Below, in pieces: positions 32,634 to 43,266 of a stretch of 64,000 nt of DNA. This stretch comes from Amblyomma americanum (taxonomy: Eukaryota; Arthropoda; Arachnida; Ixodida; Ixodidae), in NCBI RefSeq assembly GCF_052857255.1, contig NC_135497.1:343272183-343336182 (forward strand), given 5' to 3'. The position numbers were made by a program, and so were the translations under genes. A model generated the notes under the pieces. The model saw only the letters and a program-made list of their open reading frames with translations, was not told where the DNA came from and made no database searches. Position 1 is the stretch's first letter. Each line of letters opens with the position of its first letter.

Positions 32634-33501
32634 CGGACGGGAACGAAGGTCTCAAGGCTTGAACCTCTTCGCGGACCAGGCTAGCGAGAGAGCCGGCCGT
32701 CGGCAGGGGAGCACCGAAAAGCGCCTGGAGCTCTTCGCGCACAACGGAGCGGATCAGGTCGCGAAGACCAGGGTTAGCCCCGAAGGCAGGAAGCGGCTCT
32801 GTAAGTGAAGCGGCGAGTACCGGCCGGTCGTAGGTGGTAGACCGCCGCAAGAGCATCTTCTCCATCGTGACCGCCTCCGAGAGAAACTCAGCAACAGTCC
32901 CAGGTGGACTGCGCACGAGGCCAGCGAAAAGTTGCTCTTTAACGCCGCGCATGAGATGGCGCACCTTTTTATCTTCGGGCATGGCCGGGTCAGCTCGCCG
33001 GAAGAGCCGAGTCATATCCTCCACGTACATGCTTACAGTCTCATTCGGCATCTGAATGCGAGACTGCAAAGCCCGTTCAGCCCGTTCTCGACGATCCGTG
33101 CTGGTGTAGGTCTCCAGCAGGCGTCGGCGGAACTCGTGCCATGATGTTAGGGCGTCTTCTCGGTTTTCGTACCAGGTACGTGCACCATCCTCGAGACTAA
33201 AGAAGACGTTTCGAAGTTTAGCGGCGTCGTCCCACTGGTTGAATGAGGCCACGCGTTCAAACTCGAGAAGCCAGTCCTCTACGTCTTCGAGCTGACTGCC
33301 GTGAAATGGTTTGGGCAGTCGCGGATTCTGCAAGGTGTAGTAGGCAGCAGCTGGCATGACAGGTCGATGGGTGGGTGCTCTGGCAGACTCCAAAAGCCCG
33401 TGTTCGGGAGGTAGGCCTTGATTTCTCCGGCTAGCACGGTGCACGGGGGTGTCCACTAGCGAAGGACTGGAGCCCAGGGTATCCGGAGGAGTATGAGACA
33501 T
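32593..33501 (-). CDS. Gypsy gag (capsid region), truncated by deletion
   Basis: 302 residues starting 36 bases after the 5' LTR. Residues about 60-215 fit the retrotransposon gag capsid fold, with the EDWLLEFERVA, GARTWYENR and WHEFRRRLL motifs and an MSMYVEDMTRLF-like region. The C-terminal zinc knuckle expected before protease is missing: the frame enters the deletion junction near 32630 and ends a few codons later in a frame overlapping pol by about 40 bases. Capsid would package element RNA, but this form lacks the nucleocapsid part. Confidence 0.8.
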   Translation of the reverse strand: MSHTPPDTLGSSPSLVDTPVHRASRRNQGLPPEHGLLESARAPTHRPVMPAAAYYTLQNPRLPKPFHGSQLEDVEDWLLEFERVASFNQWDDAAKLRNVFFSLEDGARTWYENREDALTSWHEFRRRLLETYTSTDRRERAERALQSRIQMPNETVSMYVEDMTRLFRRADPAMPEDKKVRHLMRGVKEQLFAGLVRSPPGTVAEFLSEAVTMEKMLLRRSTTYDRPVLAASLTEPLPAFGANPGLRDLIRSVVREELQALFGAPLPTAGSLASLVREEVQALRPSFPSVDPPPLPTECRWR

Positions 33502-33537
33502 ATACAGGGATCTTTACCCAGCGCCTACACCAAAATA

Positions 33538-33661
33538 TGTAACGGAAAACAGGGAGACAGGTCGCTAACCAGCTGAATACAGCAAGCAGCCAGCCAGCCA
33601 GCGAGAGACACTTCAACGTCTTCGAAGACACTTCAGCGCCACCTGAGAACACCAGGTGGCA
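33538..33661 (-). repeat. 5' LTR of the 30.4-33.7 kb gypsy element
   Basis: Identical to the other LTR except for one A/T difference in the CCAGC-GAATAC segment. Followed (on the plus strand) by ATAT, the duplicated target. Confidence 0.9.
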
Positions 33662-33750
33662 ATATAAATAATAACATCTTTGTTCATGAGGATTGATACT
33701 CTCTGTACCCAACCATTATGTCATCATCATCATCATCAGCCTTACTACAC

Positions 33751-33975
33751 CTACTGCAGGGGAAATGCCTCTCCCGTGTCTCTCCAATTAACGCTATTCT
33801 TTGCCAGCTGCATCCACCCTTTGCCTGCAAATTTCTTAATCTCATCCGGCCACCTGACCTTCTGCTGCCCCCTGCTACGCTTCCTTTCTCTTGGAATGCA
33901 CTCCGTTACCCTTAAGCACCAGCGGTTATCTTGCCTTCGCATTGCGTGCCCTGCCCAAGCCCATTTCTTTCTCAT
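33751..33975 (-). pseudogene. RTE LINE C-terminal segment
   Basis: 74 residues beginning MRKKWAWAGHAMRR, followed by RWPDEIKKFAGKGW-type sequence, the conserved tail after the RTE reverse transcriptase thumb. It is separated from the upstream frame by an indel near 33975. The stop lies about 30 bases from the tail repeat. Confidence 0.75.
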
Positions 33976-35486
33976 GTTTCGACTAGGATGTCATTAACTC
34001 GTGTTTGTTCTCTCACCCACTCTGCCCGCTCCCTGTCTCTTAACGTTACACCTATCATTTTTCTTACCGTCGCTTGCGGCGTTGTCCTTAACTTAAGCTG
34101 CACTCTTTTCGTTAGCCTCCACGTTTCTGCCCCGTAGGTGAGTACCGGTAAGATAAAGCTGTTGTACACTTTCCTCTTGAGGGATATTGGTAAACTGCCA
34201 CTCGTAATCTGCGAGAATTTGCCATATGCGCTCCACCCCACTCTTATCCTTCCAGTTATCTCCCTCTCATGATCCGGATCAGCTGTCACTACCTGCCCTA
34301 AGTAGACGTATTCCGTCACAACTTCTAGGCTCTCGCTGCCAATTGTGAACTGTTGTTCCCTTGTTAGGCTGTTCAACATTACCTTGGTTTTCTGCATGTT
34401 AATTTTTAGACCCATCGGTCTGCTCTGCCTGTCTAACTCATTGATCATGATTTGCAGTTCACCTCCTGAGTGACTAAGCAAGGCAATGTCATCAGCGAAT
34501 CACAGATTATTTAGGTAATCTCCATTTATGCCTATTCCCGACTGTTCCCAATTCAGACCTCGAAATACCTCCTGTAAACATGCGGTGAACAGCATTGGCG
34601 AGATCGTGTCTCCTTGCCTGACGCCCTTCCTTATTGGAATTTTATTGCTGACTTTATGGAGGACTATAGTAGCTGTGCTGTTGCTATATATATCTTCCAG
34701 TATTTTGACATAAGGCTCTTCTACCCCCTGATTACGCAATGCCTGTATGACTGCTAAGGTTTCCACTGAGTCGAATGCTTTCTCGTAATCAATGAAAGCT
34801 ATATATAGAGGTTGGTTATATTCTGCGCATTTCTCTATCACCTGATTAATAGTGTGAAAATGATCTGTTGTGGAATATCCTTTACAAAAGCCTGCCTGAT
34901 CATTTGGTTGATTAAACTCTGACGTTGCCCTGACTCTATTAGCGATTACATTAGTAAATACTTTGTAGGCAACTAATAGTAAGCTGATCGGCTTGTAATT
35001 TTTGAAGTCCATGGCGTCTCCCTTCCTATGAATTAAGATAATGTTTGCATTCTTCCAAGCTTCTGGTACAGTCGAGGTCATAAGGCATTGCGTATACAAG
35101 GTGGCTAGTTTTTCTAGCACGATGTCCCCTCCATCCTTCAACAGATCTGCTGTTACCTGATCCTCCCCAGCTGCTTTTCCCCTTTTTATTGCTTCTAAGG
35201 CTTTTTTTACTTCATCTTTCGTTACTGGTGGGATGACGCATTGCTGTGCACTGCTGTCTTTCTCATTAACGCTCTGATTACATTGGCTCCTGTACAGGTT
35301 TGTGTAGAATTCTTCGGCTACGTTAACTATCTTATCTATATTGCTAATGACATTGCCCTGCCTGTCTCTTAATGCATACATCTGGTTTTTACCTATGCCT
35401 AGTTTCCTCTTCACTGCTTTTAGGCTATCTCCGTTCTTTAGAGCATGCTCGATTCTCTCCATATAAACGTCCTTATGTCGGAGCAT
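33972..35486 (-). pseudogene. RTE LINE reverse transcriptase, nonsense-mutated
   Basis: Frame 35486-34500 carries AGEDQVTADLL, FKNYKPISLL, FIDYEKAFDS (metal Asp) and GVRQGDTISPMLF. It stops at a TGA immediately before the FADD box, which continues in the same frame (34481-33972) with FADDIALLSH, INMQKTKVM, EYVYLGQ and the YGAETWR thumb motif. The TGA is best explained by CG-to-TG decay of an Arg codon. The two frames together cover essentially the whole reverse transcriptase, otherwise well preserved, so the copy is not very old. Confidence 0.85.
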
Positions 35487-35652
35487 GGTATGAGGAAAAC
35501 CAGCGAAAAGGACGCATTCACAAGAAGGAGAAGTACACAGGACAACGCTGGACAGCGTTGTCCTGTGTACTTCTCCTCCTTGTGAATGCGTCCTTTTCGC
35601 TGGTTTTCCTCATACCATGCACCAACTGGCCCAACAAGCTACGCTTCTTCAA
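35482..35652 (-). mobile_element. 171-bp palindromic insertion (PLE-terminus type) inside the RTE LINE
   Basis: TCCTTATGTCGG occurs at 35470-35481 and again at 35653-35664, a perfect 12-bp target-site duplication around the insert. The insert contains a near-perfect hairpin (arms 35483-35550 and 35553-35620, 68 bases each, one mismatch, two-base spacer). It then continues with ACCAACTGGCCCAACAAGC and about 16 more bases. That box matches the terminal box beside the PLE at 10.97 kb. I read it as a very short Penelope-derived insertion. Strand is uncertain because the hairpin is symmetric; the box itself lies on the plus strand. Confidence 0.7.
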
Positions 35653-36740
35653 TCCTTATGTCGGCAAACTTGCGCTTATTTATTAGCTTTGATAGCTCTG
35701 TTAGTTCTATTCTGTCGGTAGGGTTAGAAGCCCTCATGCTTTGGAGTTTCTTAATCAGATATTTCTTCACCTGAGATAGCTTCCCAATATCCTGCCGAAT
35801 TGTCCTACCGCCTACTTCTACCGCGCACTCCGTAATTATTGATGTCAGATTACCGTGCATTGTATGAACATCAAGATTGTCTTCCTCAGTTAAAGCCGAA
35901 TATCTGTTTTGCAGCGCTATCCTAAACTCCTGTGCTTTCCCTCTTACGGCTAACTCGTTAATGGTCTACTTCTTCATTAGCTTCTTCCGTTCCCTCTTCA
36001 AGTCTAAGCTAATTCTAGACCTTACCATTCGGTGGTCGCTACAAGGCACCTTTCCGAGGACGGCCACATCCTGAATGATGCCAGGTTTAGCGCATAGTAT
36101 GAAGTCGATTTCATTTTTAGTTTCACCATTGGGGCTCTTCCAGGTCCATTTCCTGTTTTCTCGTTTACGGAAGAAGGTATTCATGATCCGTACATTATTT
36201 CTATCCGCGAATTCGACTAAAAACTCTCCCCTGCTATTTCTAGAACCTCTCCCATAGTCACCGACAGCGTGGTCGTCAGCCTGCTTCTTGCCCACCTTCG
36301 CATTGAAGTCGCCCATGAGAACAGTGTACTGCGACTTTACTTTATTCATTGCCGATTCTACGTCCTCATAGAAACTTTTGAACGGTTTTGTAATCATGGC
36401 TGGATGTGGGTGCGTAGGCCTGCACCACTTTCAGCTTGTACCTCCTATTCAGCCTAATTACTATAGCTTCTACCCTCTCGTTAATACTATAGAGCTCCTC
36501 TACGTTGCCAGCTATATCCTTATTAATGAGGAATCCCACACCTAGTTCTCGTCTATCCTCTAATCCGCGATAGCACAGTATGTGTCCGTCCTTTAGTGCT
36601 GTATACGCTTCACCGGTCCTCCTAACATCGCTAAGCCCTATCACATTCCATTTAATTCCCGCTAGTTCCTCAAACAGCACTGCTAGGTTAGCCTCACTAG
36701 ATAAAGTTCTAGCGTTAAACGTTACCAGGTCAGATACCAA
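35639..36740 (-). pseudogene. RTE LINE AP endonuclease and linker
   Basis: Frame 36740-36366 gives the N-terminal endonuclease (TFNARTLSSEANLAVLFEEL, IKWNVIGLSDVRRTGE, LGVGFLINKD, VQAYAPTS). Frame 36397-35966 gives the rest (VLMGDFNAKVG with the catalytic Asp/Asn, RIMNTFFRKREN, WTWKSPNG...NEIDFIL, CSDHRMV with the catalytic His). A one-base change near 36376 separates them. After an in-frame TAG the linker toward reverse transcriptase (35860-35639) is open until the inserted hairpin. The enzyme nicks genomic DNA to prime reverse transcription. Confidence 0.8.
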
Positions 36741-37024
36741 TGGCGGCCTGTCCGGAGCCAGAGATTCTTAGCACCCTCCGCTGCGTCATAGGTCTGACCG
36801 CCGCCGTGGTCAGTTGCTCCGCAGCCGCAGGGGGACTGAGGGCCGAGGGTTAATTGGTTTGTTATAGAGGTTTGTGGCCAAGTACTGCACCAGGGTTGCC
36901 AAATCCTGCTCTGGTGAGAGAGTGCGTTGTCGGTTCTGGTCACCGAGATCGGGCCGCACTCCAGGCCTGGTTATGCAATTCCATCCACACGCGGATTTTT
37001 TTTTGAAACCCTGTGGAGAATTGC

Positions 37025-37100
37025 GCGGCACCAGGATTCGAACCCCGGTCCTCTTACACGCGAGGTGGATGCTCTACCTCTGCGCCATCGCTGCGTTGCA
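37025..37100 (-). mobile_element. tRNA-like SINE head (or tRNA relic)
   Basis: On the minus strand, GATGGCGCAGAGGTAGAGCAT (A box) and CGGGGTTCGAATCCTGG (B box/T arm) lie about 35 bases apart. The first seven and last seven bases of the would-be tRNA do not pair well, so I do not call a functional tRNA. It sits directly upstream of the LINE leader. Confidence 0.45.
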
Positions 37101-37247
37101 AGAAACCATTATGTGATACCTCATAACTGAGGGTCTTTACTGTAATAAAGTGATGTGAACTGAGCTTATTGGTGGAGGCACTTAGAGGGCGCAAGTGGGT
37201 GTTGGAACTTCTGGAGGGGGAAGTGGATGTGGAGGGTGTAGGTTTTT

Positions 37248-37420
37248 GGACGCACACACGCACGCACGCACATACACACACGCACGCACACAGACGCACA
37301 TACACACATGCTCGCACACGCACACAGAACGCACACGGAAGCACATACACACACAGTCACACATACACACACACAGACGCACATTATACACATACGCATA
37401 CCACTCACACACATAAACGC
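37248..37420 (+). repeat. CA/CG-rich dinucleotide-type microsatellite
   Basis: Imperfect ACACGCACGCAC/ACACATAC units for about 170 bases. Long frames read across it on both strands (Thr/His or Cys/Val rich) and are artefacts of the repeat. Confidence 0.9.
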
Positions 37421-40320
37421 ACCCGAAGGCAGGCAGACAAAGGCACGCACGTATACATGCATGCACAAAAACTATCGCCTGAGAAAACGTTGTCGATTAA
37501 AACTTTCTGTGCGAAGACAACTACTGTCGTCGTGTTTCGAGGAATGTTTGCTGATATTCGCAGCTTTCCTGGCGTCAGAAATGGCTGTCGGTCATTTTAC
37601 ACGACGCTTCAGCATTTGCTGTAGCATATCTTGCGGCCACGGTAAGCACCATGGCCGATCAGGGGCAACTCTTCTCTTTTAAGAAATTTAGTCATTTTAG
37701 AGTGCGTACTTGAGTGCCGCTTGGGTGTGGTAGTTTTTTTATGCCGTGCTTTTTGTAGAGCGACAGCTTTAGGGGTGCCGTTGTGCAGAAACCCGGCGAA
37801 AAATCTGTATTGGTCCGAGAAGTGGCTACATTACGCGTGAAGCGGTCGGTTTGAAAGCCATTAAAAGTTTAGAAAACTGGTGATAACAACGTGGCAACAT
37901 GACTGAAACTTCATTAGGACATCGAAGTATATAACGTGAAGAAGTTGTTCTAAACGAAAGTGGTGATAATCAGTCGAGGATCGAACCCCTGACCTTTGGA
38001 GTTTGCGGACACGGCAAACTCCAAGGCCCATCGGCGGAACCTATTCTCCTTGGAATAATTTAGTTATCTTAGAGCGCGTAGGAAAGCGCTGCTGTGGCGT
38101 GGGAGTTTTTATAATTCAAGGCCTTTTATTCAACTCTTGTAAAAAGAGGACTTTCTGAAAGCTTTCCTTGTTGTAAGAGTTCAATGCATTTGCTTTCAGA
38201 AATTCAAATTCAACTAATCATTCTTAAGTATTCAATTGCTTTGACAAGACTGAGTAATCGATGAAAAGATGTCACTCTTGTCGTATAAAGCGTACGACAC
38301 ATCCCAACTAGATCCCCAAAGCACCCCAACTAAAGGTATCCAGAGTGCTCCTTCTTCCAGACAAACCTGGTTGCCTTTTTTTGGGATGTCCTGTATGTTC
38401 TTAGTGAAATATCAACATACTCTGCTTCTTTGAAAGTATACATTAACTGTTTTGATATTCAGATATGGACCGTTAACCAGTGGTGTTGCTCACAGGTAGC
38501 TTTGGCACGTACCTTGGAAGCACAAGCTCATCAATCTCCCTTCTCTAAGTTACGTTACGCTCAACGCAGTGGTGTTGTATCTTTCTTTCATACTTCCCAA
38601 AAAGTTGCATAGCGTTGTTTTCCTAGCTGTCTTGAATTGCCAACTAGCCCGATCAGCCACGCTTCCAGAAAGTACACGTCTTGCCATAGGGAAACAAAAT
38701 CGCTAATGCACACGGAACAGCCAGCGCAACCAGATATTGTTTCGCCCCCGAAACGCTAGGCTGTATGTAGCACGGAAGGTCCAGGTTAACGTACTCGAAG
38801 TTGCGCGGCAGTTTGGCGGCCAGTGTTTAAAACGGTGAATTTCCGCTTGTGTGCGTTGTCTGCGCGGCACTACTTCCCCCTGCGGGAGACAATTCACGCA
38901 CTCCTATTTGCGCTCATCAACGAGCCCTCCGATCATCTCTCTCGGAATGCTTGAAGGCAGAGCATTCGGCGCACTTCTGGAAATGCATGCATTCCTGTGT
39001 CTATTCTAATGTTATTCTGGATGGCGCCGACATGCATCCCAATGAACAACCGACGGAGCCACCAGTTGTGATGTTGAGGGGCTAGTGGGAGAGCTGTAGC
39101 ACGTCGTGTATATATTTGAGAAGAGTCAGGTGCCGTGGACGTTTGAAGTGGAGGCAATTGTAGCCAGCGCTAAGCATTACATCGGAGAGCCAGACTAGGA
39201 ATGCGTGTAGCAGAAGAAAATTACAAGTTCCAATCAAAATTTGCGGACGAAAAGAAGTTTTGTAGTGCCGACAACTCGGACCTTATAAATATCGCGCATG
39301 GAAACCATGGCATGGCCCAGAAGTGACGCCTATGACGAGTGCTTTCTTTGGAGAGGATTACTTCCTGCTATACAGTATGCTAGATAAAATCGATGAGAAC
39401 GAAATAGCTCAGTTATAACTTAAGAAACAGTAAGCGATAAGCAACAACCGCAATGAGTTCAACCCGAAAAGGATGTGCAAAGCGATGGCTCCGAAGTGTG
39501 AACATGGATTTAATAGCGTGCAGATGCAAATGAATTGTGATATCTCGGCAAAGTTTATTTTCCCTCCATAGTGCCTGATTTACAACAAAAATCAGATCAG
39601 TGCGGAGTAGATTGTCCTGATTCTTCTTGCGAGAGTGTTAAAGCTGATAACTCCGCTGTTTCTGCTACAGCCAAAGCCACAGAATGGTACCGCCGTCTAT
39701 TCTACACCCATCATTTAGGGGTCACGCTTAGGAAAATTCACCTACTGCCGTAGTTAAAGATAAAGTGCAATTTTCTAATGTTATTATTTCGTCTAGTATT
39801 CCTGTTTCGATATTTTGTTCACCAGGACATTGGCCACAAATATAAGCGTGGCTGCATACACGCCTTTTTCTTTTAGTCACGTAATTAGTGACTAATCTTT
39901 TTTTGACACGAGAATATCGGGTATACAGACATTGCTCTGCATTTCTCTTCAGAAATGGTTGAGTGGACGTCGTCTATTAACGTGTATGTCGTAGCCAACT
40001 GCCCAGGCTCTGCTCCCCGGCATACTTGGACAGCGACGTCTGTGTACGGCCTCCCTCGTGTCCTCCAACGCGGAAGGCGTTATCGGCTGTGCCGTGCACA
40101 GCCTCCATCACCGCCACCACTGCAATGGTGCTGACAGTCCTTCAGTGGGGAGATAGTGGCGGAGAGCGCCCGCGGGACACGGCACACGGTGATGTCGGCT
40201 GCTTTTCAGTGCCCACCTATGTAAGTGGCATCTCACAGGCGCCTGCACACTTCTGATATCGACGATAAACTTACAGCCGCAAAATTGCGACAGTGAACAC
40301 CTGACAACTCTTCCACTCAT
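37421..40320. other. Mostly unremarkable; isolated hairpin and PLE-box only
   Basis: A hairpin with 11-base arms and a seven-base loop is at 37996-38024. An isolated CCAACTAGCCCG box is at about 38638. Short frames (for example 38849-39085 and 40026-40256) have no recognised domain. Confidence 0.4.
37996..38024 (+). repeat. Short perfect hairpin
   Basis: TTGGAGTTTGC and its complement, separated by GGACACG. It follows a GATCGAACCCC segment that resembles a SINE B box on the minus strand, so it may be part of a SINE head remnant. Confidence 0.4.
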
Positions 40321-40321
40321 T

Positions 40322-40426
40322 TTGGTGAAAAAACAGCGCACAAGCAGACACAGGCAGAAAGAAGGGGACTGTGTCTGCTTGTGCGCTGTTTTTTCACCAA
40401 GATGCAAAACCAACTAGCCCATTCAG
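40322..40426 (+). mobile_element. PLE-terminus type hairpin module
   Basis: Perfect 32-base arms (40322-40353 and 40369-40400) with a 15-base purine-rich loop. They are followed after GATGCAAAA by CCAACTAGCCCATTCAGC. The layout (hairpin, ATG-containing spacer, CCAACTAGCCCA box) matches 35482-35652 although the hairpin sequence is unrelated. Confidence 0.6.
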
Positions 40427-41130
40427 CTGCTTTTCTTCCACTCAATCTGGTGGCGCATCAGCGCCAGTGGCTTCCTCGCATTACGCTAACAGCTGGAGAA
40501 ACGCCAAACCCATGTGCTACATTTTACACCAGATTTGACTGGGCGGCTCCAACGACACGTTCTATCCTGCAGTTTCGAGTATCCTATTCGTATTCTCTTG
40601 GAATTAATAGCCAACGGTCAATTCGCCGAGTCTATTTTGTTTGGTCTTAAGGAGCTAACGTCCATTTCACACATTAGAACGTAATTTACTAAAGGTGTTA
40701 AACACCTTTCGCATGGCGTTTTAGACGTCACTTATTTACAAATAAGTACAAGAGAAACAAACCGAGTTATGTTTTGAACTTTTGGGTATCGGTAGGATGT
40801 GGTTTGCTTGCTTCCTTGTTTTCAGTAGCAGGTGTCATTTGTACTTCGTCCTGCTTGTGGCTTTCCGGAGAGCGCTCCTCTCTTTTCTTCACAGCGGCCG
40901 CTTTAGTACCACTGCGTGGCACTTTTTTTCAGAAGCTATAAGCGAGCAGGGGCAGAGATATTATAAAACAGGTATTTCCTTTTCACGCGCAGCAAAGCGC
41001 GCAAAAGCACTAAGCATGTGGAACACATTTCTGAGCGCTCCTTGTTTACATGCGGTCTTAAGCTGTCAGCTATCCGCGATTGCGGATACGTTCATTCTAC
41101 AGTTACATATGTGCCTGTAATGGTCTGCCA

Positions 41131-41143
41131 GAGGGGGGGGGGG
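41131..41143 (+). repeat. Poly(G) run
   Basis: About a dozen consecutive G after CCAGA. Simple homopolymer. Confidence 0.7.
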
Positions 41144-41539
41144 GTATATGGTAGTGTGTTGTTTACGCGAATGGTGTGTAAATGTCCAGAATATCATCGA
41201 TTGCACCACATTTTGAAAATTAAATAAAATATGCCGGTTGGAATCAAAGAAAACATTTCGCCGAGGCGGCGTTTGATTTTGGTAGAAGAGAGCTTCCTCC
41301 GTGCTTGCTGCATCGGTATGAAGGGTGAGCAGCATTAGAAAGTGTAGTCATCGCAAATAGAGTATTTTAGCAGTTTTGTGGTTAAGTCTGCAATCAACCG
41401 TTGTCATCAATAACTTGAGAGGTGATAGTCTCCAGACTTTCAGATGAACAAAAACCTTCGTGACCAATGCGATCTTGGATTTAACATCCCTGTTTCTCTT
41501 GAAACCGAATGAGATTGCCGAATGGCATTTGGCATGTTT

Positions 41540-41680
41540 ACTGTCGGTGAAACAGACAGAGAGAAAGATGAACGGAAAGGCAGGTTAAGTGGAGATGCCC
41601 AGTATGCCGCCCTACACGTGGGAAGAAGAACGGAGAGAGCGATAGAAAGGAGAGAGAAGAAAGAGAGATCACTTTAACAC
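41540..41680 (+). repeat. Purine-rich GAGA-type repeat
   Basis: GAGAGAAAG-like words in two blocks around a CAGGTTAAGTGGAGATGCCC core. It looks like a dispersed repeat with simple-sequence margins. It may be the 3' tail region of the LINE fragment to its right. Confidence 0.4.
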
Positions 41681-41734
41681 GTGTCCGTAGACCATTACTA
41701 ACAGGATACACAGGGCACACACTGGAAGTTTACA

Positions 41735-42960
41735 ACCTTGAACTCAGTCCTGATTCCTTCAAGAACTTGCAAAGCGCCTTCACAGCTATCCCCTGTGATA
41801 GAGGTTTTATTCCAAGGTCGCAGAATTATGGCTTCAGTAAAGGTGCCGAGGATCTAAGCGACGGAGTGTTCCAGCGAGCAGGACACGCTCACGTTGTAAT
41901 CGGGGGCAAACATAAAGTTGGTGCGCAATTCTGTTTACGCTCCCGCAGTTTTTATACGAAAGAGAGTCTGCCTTTGCTATTCAGGGGGAGTAGCCATTTG
42001 TAAACGCCACTTCCAGCCACAGGCAAGAAAATAGCGTAGCATTCCAGCGGCAGAGGGCAGACAGAGAATTTAGTTGAAGTAAGGGGTTGAGGGCGTTTCA
42101 AACGGCATGCAGAGTTTGCAGCGGCAGACAATAAGGTTAATATGTGTTTTCGGCAAAACACTCGCAGATATCTCGCTGCGTCGGCTCTTGTCAGTGGTAT
42201 GCGGACATTGTTGGTTCCGCCTTAGGACGATCGAACAGCAGCGTCAGCTGCGTCGTTTCCGACGATGCCAACGTGTCGTGGTAACCACTGGAATATGATT
42301 ACACGACCCTCTTTCAGTGCCTGGTGATGCAGATGTTTTACTTCCGCTGTGAGTTTCTCGTGATCGCCATCGCGTAAAGCAGAATTGAGACATTGTAGTG
42401 CAGCTTTTGAATAGAAGAGCACAGCTCAGTTGCGTGGTGTTTGTCTACAGCCGCACGAAGAGCGGGCAACCCTGACCTGGTGGATGTTGTCTGATAAGAA
42501 ATTAGTTCGTTAATACTCGCCTACCTCGCAGGAATGACCACGGCGCAAGCTGAAATAGTAGGTGAGAACGAGCCACTGTATATACTTGAGTGCTGTTACT
42601 GTATTTGGCATGGAGCAGGTAGAGTGTCAACTGTTTAAGGATCGGCGTCGATAAGTAGGATTTCATTGCTATTCTCTGAATTGTAAGTGGCACACACGGC
42701 TCCCGCAGACACAGCAGCCCGGACGAAGGGCGTGCGGCCGGGGTGAACTGTGATGGGATGGACGACTGGTGTGCTGTTATTATCTTTCAAAACGATGCAT
42801 GTTGGCTCTGTACCGCCACTGACACAAGGTGATGCAATGGAATCTTTGTTAATAACGTATGTGGACCCGCAGGGTGTCAGGAAATATATACGCCGAAAGT
42901 GGGTAGTCCTTGTCCGTAGGGATGGTTGGAGATATGTGCGAAGAGCTTGACCTTATACAG
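41735..42960 (-). mobile_element. LINE fragment with RNase H and CCHC tail (I/R1-like)
   Basis: On the minus strand, decayed sequence from about 42960 leads into an RNase H frame (42422-42222). Next come a DAARYLR segment and frames rich in conserved LINE C-terminal blocks (42161-41952), and finally a Cys-x-Cys/His-type stretch (CGSVNRIAHQLYVCPRL, about 41940-41890). The order is that of the ORF2 C-terminus in I/R1-type LINEs. Frameshifts are frequent. It may be the same family as the scrap at 4.9-5.4 kb. Confidence 0.65.
42222..42422 (-). pseudogene. LINE RNase H domain fragment
   Basis: 66 residues containing YSKAALQCL (position of the catalytic Asp, here Tyr-Ser in place of the usual Asp-Ser), a basic helix, VIIFQWLPRHVGIVGNDAAD with the conserved His and terminal Asp. 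The Asp-to-Tyr change at the first position and the surrounding frameshifts make it inactive. Confidence 0.7.
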
Positions 42961-43206
42961 TCGAGGGCACTTAAATTCGTCTTGCATCAGTTCGAAAGTA
43001 TGGGTGTACTATACCGTACAAATCACAAGAAAAGTGCTCTGTACAGCTGCATAATTTACTGAACCGATGAGCCCCATGATTTTCCGGCCAGAAATCTGAT
43101 TAGGGGAGCGATCGAGATTAACTTTTTTAAAAAAAGTCCAATGCGGGCTCCATGATAGTTTCCGGACTACGGTAACCCCTAAAGAAAGAAGTACAATAGG
43201 CAATGA

Positions 43207-43222
43207 TATAATAATAATAATA

Positions 43223-43265
<43 letters not shown>
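43207..43265 (+). repeat. TAA/AAT trinucleotide microsatellite
   Basis: About 59 bases of AAT units. On the minus strand this is the ATT-repeat tail of the SINE at 43258-43520. Confidence 0.9.

Positions 43266-43266
<1 letters not shown>

Larger units (their letters stand above)
30359..33661 (-). mobile_element. Ty3/gypsy LTR retrotransposon, internally deleted, young
   Basis: Two 124-bp LTRs (30359-30482 and 33538-33661) differ at one base by eye and are flanked by ATAT on both outer sides, a 4-bp target duplication. On the minus strand a purine tract (GGAGGGGGAG) precedes the 3' LTR, and a TGGTGTAGGCGCTGG candidate primer-binding site lies five bases after the 5' LTR. The interior holds capsid-type gag fused by deletion to the end of reverse transcriptase, followed by RNase H and integrase. 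The zinc knuckle, protease and reverse transcriptase fingers/palm are missing. LTR identity implies recent insertion. The deletion may have arisen during reverse transcription or afterwards. Confidence 0.9.
33719..36990 (-). mobile_element. RTE-clade LINE, nearly full length, inactivated
   Basis: Read on the minus strand: a 5' UTR-like leader (about 36990-36741), AP-type endonuclease, reverse transcriptase, a C-terminal segment, a very short 3' UTR, and a tail of GAT repeats (ATC repeats at 33719-33736 on the plus strand). A short 3' UTR and trinucleotide tail are usual in the RTE/BovB group. Breaks are a frameshift in the endonuclease near 36376, a TAG after the KLMKK codons near 35966, the palindromic insertion at 35482-35652, a TGA just before the catalytic box near 34500, and a frameshift near 33975. 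The 5' boundary is uncertain. Confidence 0.85.

Noticed and set aside
37024..37100. Possible tRNA gene on the minus strand
   Set aside because: A and B boxes are good, but the acceptor strands do not pair over seven bases and no clear anticodon stem could be drawn; a SINE head is more likely.
37169..37682. Long plus- and minus-strand frames (up to 151 codons) rich in Thr/His or Cys/Val
   Set aside because: They are translations of the CA/CG microsatellite.
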